The notes beneath the pieces were generated by a model that was not told the origin of the DNA, did no database searches, and saw only the letters and a list, made by a program, of their open reading frames with translations. This document shows positions 6,940-12,175 of a stretch of 12,175 bases of DNA, one piece after another (position 1 is the first letter of the stretch; each line of letters begins with the position of its first letter). The stretch is from contig CAYLVY010000111.1 of NCBI GenBank assembly GCA_964387205.1, forward strand, positions 1-12,175, written 5' to 3'. Position numbers and translations under genes: made by a program. Source of the stretch: CAIVAT01 sp964387205 (GTDB lineage Bacteria; Bacteroidota; Bacteroidia; Bacteroidales; FEN-979).

Positions 6940-8790
6940 GGAAGATAATCCGAGAGCAGATTTTCACGACGGCCTTCCATCATCATATCATACCAAAGGG
7001 TAAGGATCAGCAGGTTGATCATTTGGCTGCTTTTTACCTGACGGTACCAGAACCAGTATCCTTTTCCGGAGATGAGGGCTTCATACTGAAGAAGGAATTC
7101 CTTGACAAAACCGGGATCATGCATGGTTTTCACCAAAGAGGATGCCAGCACATAACGATAGATACCTTCCCGTCGTTTTTTATCCCCAAAGAACAGATCG
7201 AGGGGTGAGAAACCTCCCTGTTTAGGCCGGTTGGAGACCTCGGGAGGCAGCATTGGCTTTACCAGTTTCTTATGAATATACTTACTGCTCCCTTTCCCTG
7301 ACATCGATTCACCGACTGACCCCCTGGCCCTGAGGGATACCGGAAGCTGCTGAATAAAATGATAGATATCCAGGTCGATATACGGAAAGGTCAGGTTGAC
7401 CCCAAAACAGGATGACAAACGTGACGCTTTATGGATTATAACCTCACGTACTGAATGCAGCAGGTGGAGGAAATAGTTACGTTGCAGGAATAATTCTTCA
7501 TAGGAACCTGCCCCTGAGGGCAATGGCTGCCGTTCCGTTCCGGCCATTCCATGGTTACCGAACATCCTGCGCAACTGGTAATCATGAAAACCAAAAGTCT
7601 CAGGCTCCATGATCCGTAGTATCTTCTGATTCTGGTAATGGATGCGGAAAGCAAGGTTATCATAGTCAAAAAAACGATTATCTGTCAGGTAATCAATGAG
7701 ACAGGAGAGTGGTTTCAACCCAAGGGATCTGATCCGGTAATGAAAAGCTGTTTCCCTGATACCAGCTCCGAAATACTGATCATTGCCGTCGCCACCGAGG
7801 ACGACCGGCAGGTTTTCGCCGGAAACCATTTTCATGGCCGCATAATTGAGCATAAATCNNNNNNNNNNCGGCAAAGGGATCTCCCATCATGCTTACGATT
7901 TCCGGAAGGAAATCTATTTCGCTGCCATCCATGATGTATTCATGATGGATGGCTCCGAACTTTTCCGCCATCATTTTGGCAAAAGGGAGTTCTGAAGCCG
8001 GATTATCCCGGAATCCTACCGAATAACTCCGGATCTCACCCGGGTGGACCTCCCGCAATACAGCGATACAGCCCCCTGAATCATACCCACCGCTCAGCAG
8101 GGTCCCCGCTACAGGCTGATTCCCGATCCGGCGCCGGATGGATTGCTTCAGTAATTCATGATACTCTTCGACAGCCTCTTCTTCAGGATGGTCTTTCCGT
8201 TCGGTTTTCAATACTTCCTGATAGGGAAAAAGCTCTTCCACCCGGAACTGGCCGTTCTGCAATCGCACCACCGTCCCGGCCGGTACTTTGGAAACTCCTT
8301 TCAGCGAGGTAACCGGGGCAGGTATATACCCTATTTTCAGAAAAGCAGACATGCCCGCGATATCCGGTTCAGGCGAATAACCCTTTATATCAGGAAATCC
8401 GGAGAGTGAACCGGCAAAATACTGCCCGTTGTAATAAATAACCGGCCCTTCTCCGTTCATATCCCTGACGAACATGGTTCCCACCCTGTCCTGAATGATG
8501 ATCGTATAGGAACCGTTGATCCTTCTGAACCCGCTAATACCCTCCCGTTCATAAAGGGACAACAGCAGACGGGGAACAGGAAGACCTTCTTCTTCGAAGC
8601 CAGTGGCCAAAGCAGCCGGATTATAGATCCGGCAATGACATACCAGCAACCGGTCATCGGTTTCAACCCATTGATAGCCCCTGAACAGGATATTGCCGGT
8701 ATTTGCAGCCCCTTCCGGCACCTTACCGGTCAGCACCCCCGCAGCCTGAATGGTGCGGTCAAAAGCGCCGAAAAGAAAACTTACTGACAT
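6936..8790 (-). CDS. Asparagine-synthetase-like protein lacking the N-terminal Cys; interrupted by a sequence gap
   Basis: This is one gene that appears as two reading frames only because of 10 Ns at 7859-7868; about 614 residues are visible. The N-terminal class II amidotransferase-like domain is present (RRINGSYTIIIQD, FVRDMNGEGPVIYY, IGYIPAPVTSLKGVSKVPAG). The synthetase domain has the ATP-pyrophosphatase loop LLSGGYDSGG and IRSYSVGF. After the gap come LGGDGNDQYFGAG, NLTFPYIDLDIYHF and LPPEVSNRPKQGGFSPLD, all matching AsnB-type proteins. It starts MSVSFLFGAF, so the catalytic Cys2 of glutamine-hydrolysing enzymes is absent. An in-frame TAA at 8800-8802, four codons upstream of the ATG, excludes a longer start that could supply it. 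It probably adenylates a carboxylate and forms an amide using free ammonia or another amine; uronic-acid amidation would suit the glycan context. Cys-less relatives include beta-lactam synthetase and lasso-peptide cyclases. Family is firm; reaction is inferred. Confidence 0.88.
7859..7868. other. Assembly gap (10 Ns)
   Basis: Ten consecutive Ns lie inside the asparagine-synthetase-like gene, between the codons for GDPFA and FMLNYAAMKM on the minus strand. The flanking frames rejoin only if the true missing length is a multiple of three, so ten is a placeholder. The two halves match adjoining parts of the AsnB fold, so the real loss is probably only a few codons, or the gap is nominal. Confidence 0.97.
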
Positions 8791-8803
8791 GGAAATTTTT
8801 TAA

Positions 8804-8811
8804 CAAAAATA
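8804..8811 (-). promoter_or_regulatory. Possible Bacteroidota -7 element (TATTTTTG)
   Basis: On the minus strand, TATTTTTG matches the Bacteroidota -7 consensus TAnnTTTG and lies 13 bases before the ATG of the asparagine-synthetase-like gene. No clear TTG-type -33 element lies about 19-21 bases further upstream, and the implied leader would be only about six bases, so the call is weak. No comparable match was found for the divergent kinase gene in the same 90-base spacer. Confidence 0.25.
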
Positions 8812-8880
8812 ACCAATTCCGGGTTTTTTGCTGCATCTTAGCAGATTATTTCCGGATTATTGTTTTTCGAGGATATTGTG

Positions 8881-11800
8881 ATGAGAACCAATACTAAACT
8901 GACTATTCTTTTTTCCACCATGCTCTTTATTCAACTCCTTTTCGGACTGGGGTATTACCTGATCCGGCACAGTGAGCAGGGTTTATTTTCGGAGGCCCAG
9001 AAAAACAGTGCAAGGAAAGTGATCGAAACGGTGATATCCTATCAAAGTGAAGGGATGCTGAGGCCAGTTATGGACAATGCGGCATGGGATGAGATGACCA
9101 TATTTACCAATACACGGGACACATCATGGGCTTCAGAAGTTTTACGCTCCATTATGGCAACCCACGGATTCAACTATTTCGGTGTATATAATGATCACGG
9201 TGAAGTTATCTATTCTGTTTTCCGGGGAATGGAAAGCCAGTCGGTCAGGGATCCGGGAAGGATTACAGCGTTTTTTGGCCACAACGGGACTGTGAGGACT
9301 TTTATCCAATACAATGAAGCACTGCTCGAGATATTTGGCGCCACTATTGTCCCCACTGACGATTATTACAGAATGACGCCCCCCCGTGGTTATCTTCTTG
9401 CCGGAAAGATCTGGGACAGTGCCTATATTCATGACCTGGCCGGTATCACAGGATTCAATGTCAAATATGAACAGTCGAAAACCGGTTCCGACTTATCAAC
9501 TTCCACCCGAAATAACGTCCGCTTTCCAATAAAAAATCAGGAAGGGAATGTATTAGGACAACTGGTCTTTTCAAGGGACAATCCCGATTTTGCCAAATTT
9601 GACAATCTCTTCATTGGGGGAATGCTGGCATTGGCCGTTGTAATTATTGTGGCATTGTTCGTCTTTTTCCTGATCACCAAATGGATCAACCGTCCGTTGC
9701 AAGCTATTGAAGCCAGCCTGACCCAGCAAAGCGACATCCCGGTTTCCCGTTTACGCGACCGCCCGGATGAGTTTGGCCGGATTGCAAGGCTGGTTATCTC
9801 CTTCAGGCAGCAGCAAGCTGAACTTAGCAACCAGAATATCAAGCATCAGGAGGCCCTTGAGAAAATCCGGAAACTCTCCACCGCGGTGGATCAGAGCGCC
9901 AATTCCATCATTATTACCGACCTACACGGAAAAATCGAATATGTCAATAAACGGTTCACTCTGGTCACCGGATATGAAGCCATTGAAGTAACGGGTAAGA
10001 ACCCCCGGATTCTGAAATCAGGCATACAGGATGATACCTTTTACCGCCAAATGTGGAAAACCATTCTGCAGGGGTATGAATGGTGTGGTGAAATTGCCAA
10101 CAGGGACAGACACGGGAATATTTTCTGGGAGTCGATGACCATTGCACCAATCCGGAATATGGAAGGTACCCTGGTCAATTTTATCGCCATCAAAGAGGAT
10201 ATAACAGCACGGAAGAAGACAGAACTGGAGTTAAAGGAGAGCCGTGAATTTGCGGAATTGATATACAAAGTTATCCCAAGCGCCATCTTTACTGTTGATA
10301 ATGATCAGAAAATCACCAGTTGGAACCACCAGGCTGAAGTGATTACCGGATTTTCGGCAGAGGAGATGATAGGCCAGACCTGTCACAAGTTTGCTCAGAC
10401 CCCGTGCCGGGAACATTGCGGGTTGTTTGATGATTCGCTCCCAAAACCCCTGAAAGCCAGGGAATGCCTCATCCGGACCAAGAGCGGCGGGTCGTTGACC
10501 ATCCTGAAGAATGTGGACGCCCTTCTCGATAAGCATGGAAACATAATCGGGGGCATCGAGAGTTTCGAAGATATTACCGAACGAAAACAAACGGAACTTG
10601 AACTGATCAGGGCTAAAGAAGAGGCCGAAATAGCCAGCAAAGCCAAATCGGAATTCCTGGCCACGATGAGCCACGAAATCCGTACACCCATGAACGGCGT
10701 GATCGGAATGACAGAACTGGCCCTCACGACGAAACTGACACCCAGTCAGCACGATTACCTGCAATCGATCCAGACCTCCGCTTACCTTCTGCTGGATACG
10801 ATCAACGATATCCTTGATTTTTCCAAAATTGAAGCCGGCAGGTTGGAAATTGAGAAAGTAGAGTTCAATATTTTCGAAGTGGTGGAACGGAGTGTGGAGA
10901 TCCTGACGGTAAAAGCTTATGAAAAGAAGATTGAATTGCTTTGCGAAATTGAACCCGGATTACCTGGTTGTTACCTCGGAGACCCTCTCCGGATCCGGCA
11001 GATACTGGTGAACCTGATCAGCAATGCAGTCAAATTTACAAATCAGGGAGAGATATGCGTATCGGCCAAGTCGATCCGGAAGGATGATAAAACCGGCAAT
11101 CAGCAATTAATAAGGTTTAGTGTCAGGGATACCGGTATCGGGATCGATGAAGTGTCGAGAAAAAACATTTTCGACCGGTTTACTCAGGCCGACAGTTCCA
11201 CAACCCGCAAATATGGCGGTACCGGTCTTGGCCTCTCCATTTCGCAAAAACTGACCGAAATGATGGGCGGAACACTCGAAGTAGAGAGTATTCCGGGCAT
11301 GGGAAGCACTTTTTCGTTTACGATCCCGCTGGATCGCGTTGCCTGCCAGGGTCTGGACGCCTCCCTTCCCAACCGCGATATCAAAAAGGTTCTGGTAGTC
11401 GATGACAACCTGACCAACCTGAAGATCATGACGGAGATGCTGAATTACTGGAACATTGAAGCACAAACCTGCACCTCAGGCAACGAAGCCTTCCGGATCC
11501 TGGAGCAGGCAGCAGCCCAAAAACAGGAATTTGACCTGATCATCCTGGATATGCATATGCCGCATATGGACGGAGTCGAAGTGGCAGACACGATCAAGAA
11601 CAGAATGCTTTTCAGTGAAAATCCGATCATCTTCCTTCACTCCTCGGTGGACAAGGACCATATCCTTCAATCACGGAAAGAGTTGGGTGTGGATCACTTT
11701 CTCACCAAACCGGTGAAGATGAAAGATATGTACGAACTTCTCACCCAGGGCAAAAACAAACCAGCCGAGGTTGCTGAATCTACGGGCATACCTAACGACC

Positions 11801-12175
11801 TGCAACTTGACCCTGGAAAAACGATCCTGATCGCGGAAGACAACGTGATCAATATGAAACTGCTCTATTCCATGCTGATAAAGACTGGGGCCAGGGTCAT
11901 CCGCGCAGAAAACGGCAATGAAGCGGTGGAGAGATTTCTCAGTGAAAAAGTTGACCTGATATTCATGGATGTTCATATGCCCATGAAGGACGGGTTTCAG
12001 GCCACACGGGAAATACGGCAGCTTGAGCATGAGGGAGTTCACACCCCCATTATCGCGCTGACCGCCATTGCTATGCCAGGCGACAGGGAGAAATGCCTCG
12101 AATCGGGCATGGATGATTATCTCTCGAAACCTTTCAGAAAAGACGATCTTTTCAACGTGTTATCCAACTATTTAA
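8881..12175 (+). CDS. Hybrid sensor histidine kinase with two receiver domains (3' end beyond window)
   Basis: At least 1098 residues of an inner-membrane sensor kinase are visible, open to the right edge with no in-frame stop. Domains in order: membrane segment 7-28; extracytoplasmic sensor about 40-240 resembling CHASE4 (AAWDEMTIF at 67-75, FNYFGVYNDHGEVIYSV); membrane segment 243-266; HAMP about 267-315; PAS 1 about 333-440; PAS 2 about 455-575; HisKA with MSHEIRTPMNG and phospho-acceptor His598; HATPase_c with N box NLISNAVKFT (Asn711, Asn715), DTGIGI (750-755) and YGGTGLGLS; receiver 1 with Asp841-842, phospho-acceptor Asp890 and Lys943; receiver 2 with Glu986-Asp987, phospho-acceptor Asp1030, Thr1061 and Lys1083. 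All catalytic residues are intact. PAS 2 has an unusual set of cysteines (501, 509, 513, 529). No DNA-binding or Hpt domain appears before the edge, so output probably goes to a separate partner. ATG 8881 is chosen because it directly precedes the first membrane segment. Ligand and target genes are unknown. Confidence 0.93.
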   Translation, partial: MRTNTKLTILFSTMLFIQLLFGLGYYLIRHSEQGLFSEAQKNSARKVIETVISYQSEGMLRPVMDNAAWDEMTIFTNTRDTSWASEVLRSIMATHGFNYFGVYNDHGEVIYSVFRGMESQSVRDPGRITAFFGHNGTVRTFIQYNEALLEIFGATIVPTDDYYRMTPPRGYLLAGKIWDSAYIHDLAGITGFNVKYEQSKTGSDLSTSTRNNVRFPIKNQEGNVLGQLVFSRDNPDFAKFDNLFIGGMLALAVVIIVALFVFFLITKWINRPLQAIEASLTQQSDIPVSRLRDRPDEFGRIARLVISFRQQQAELSNQNIKHQEALEKIRKLSTAVDQSANSIIITDLHGKIEYVNKRFTLVTGYEAIEVTGKNPRILKSGIQDDTFYRQMWKTILQGYEWCGEIANRDRHGNIFWESMTIAPIRNMEGTLVNFIAIKEDITARKKTELELKESREFAELIYKVIPSAIFTVDNDQKITSWNHQAEVITGFSAEEMIGQTCHKFAQTPCREHCGLFDDSLPKPLKARECLIRTKSGGSLTILKNVDALLDKHGNIIGGIESFEDITERKQTELELIRAKEEAEIASKAKSEFLATMSHEIRTPMNGVIGMTELALTTKLTPSQHDYLQSIQTSAYLLLDTINDILDFSKIEAGRLEIEKVEFNIFEVVERSVEILTVKAYEKKIELLCEIEPGLPGCYLGDPLRIRQILVNLISNAVKFTNQGEICVSAKSIRKDDKTGNQQLIRFSVRDTGIGIDEVSRKNIFDRFTQADSSTTRKYGGTGLGLSISQKLTEMMGGTLEVESIPGMGSTFSFTIPLDRVACQGLDASLPNRDIKKVLVVDDNLTNLKIMTEMLNYWNIEAQTCTSGNEAFRILEQAAAQKQEFDLIILDMHMPHMDGVEVADTIKNRMLFSENPIIFLHSSVDKDHILQSRKELGVDHFLTKPVKMKDMYELLTQGKNKPAEVAESTGIPNDLQLDPGKTILIAEDNVINMKLLYSMLIKTGARVIRAENGNEAVERFLSEKVDLIFMDVHMPMKDGFQATREIRQLEHEGVHTPIIALTAIAMPGDREKCLESGMDDYLSKPFRKDDLFNVLSNYL

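Noticed and set aside
8831..8844. Small inverted repeat CTGC-ATCTTA-GCAG in the divergent spacer
   Set aside because: Four base pairs with a six-base loop is expected by chance and has no U-tract, so it supports neither a terminator nor a defined operator.
8791..8880. Lasso-peptide or other RiPP precursor next to the Cys-less synthetase
   Set aside because: The 90-base spacer contains no credible short precursor ORF, and neither a B-type protease nor a leader-binding protein is encoded nearby. The context is glycan synthesis.
9379..9385. Run of seven Cs in the sensor domain of the kinase as a phase-variation tract
   Set aside because: The reading frame is intact on both sides, and seven Cs split over three codons (CCC CCC CGT) is short. 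No alternative-frame product is suggested.

Overview
The window looks like part of a draft (scaffolded) genome or metagenome contig from a member of the Bacteroidota. The main pointers are a secreted beta-helix protein with a type IX secretion (T9SS) C-terminal sorting domain, a TAnnTTTG-type promoter element, a rarity of strong Shine-Dalgarno sequences, and a surface-glycan gene cluster of the kind common in that phylum. A run of 10 Ns at 7859-7868 marks a scaffold gap.

Region 1 (1-6939, + strand) is a compact, probably co-transcribed glycan-assembly block. It encodes the C-terminal part of a membrane GT2 glycosyltransferase (broken by an in-frame TGA), a GT4 glycosyltransferase, a second GT-B type glycosyltransferase resembling the TuaH group, an FkbM-type methyltransferase, a second membrane GT2, and a secreted right-handed beta-helix protein. 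Three junctions are very tight: ATGA at 808, TGA-TCA-TTG at 1960, and ATGATGT at 5221. Region 2 (6936-8790, - strand) is one asparagine-synthetase-like gene split by the N gap; it converges on region 1 and shares a TTAA that carries both stop codons. Region 3 (8881 to the right edge, + strand) is a large hybrid sensor histidine kinase (CHASE4, HAMP, two PAS, HisKA, HATPase, two receiver domains), open at the window edge and divergent from the asparagine-synthetase-like gene.

Working model (inference): the two membrane GT2s and two cytoplasmic GT-B enzymes assemble a surface or exported polysaccharide. The FkbM enzyme would O-methylate it, the synthetase-like protein may add an amide, and the T9SS-borne beta-helix protein acts on or binds glycan outside the cell. 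The sensor kinase may regulate the locus, but only its position suggests this. I found no tRNA, rRNA, CRISPR array, transposase or integrase. No gene-free stretch exceeds about 90 bases. The window is not an obviously new system. The most unusual points are the synthetase homologue with no N-terminal glutaminase cysteine, the TGA-separated same-frame glycosyltransferase pair, and the cysteine cluster in the kinase's second PAS domain.
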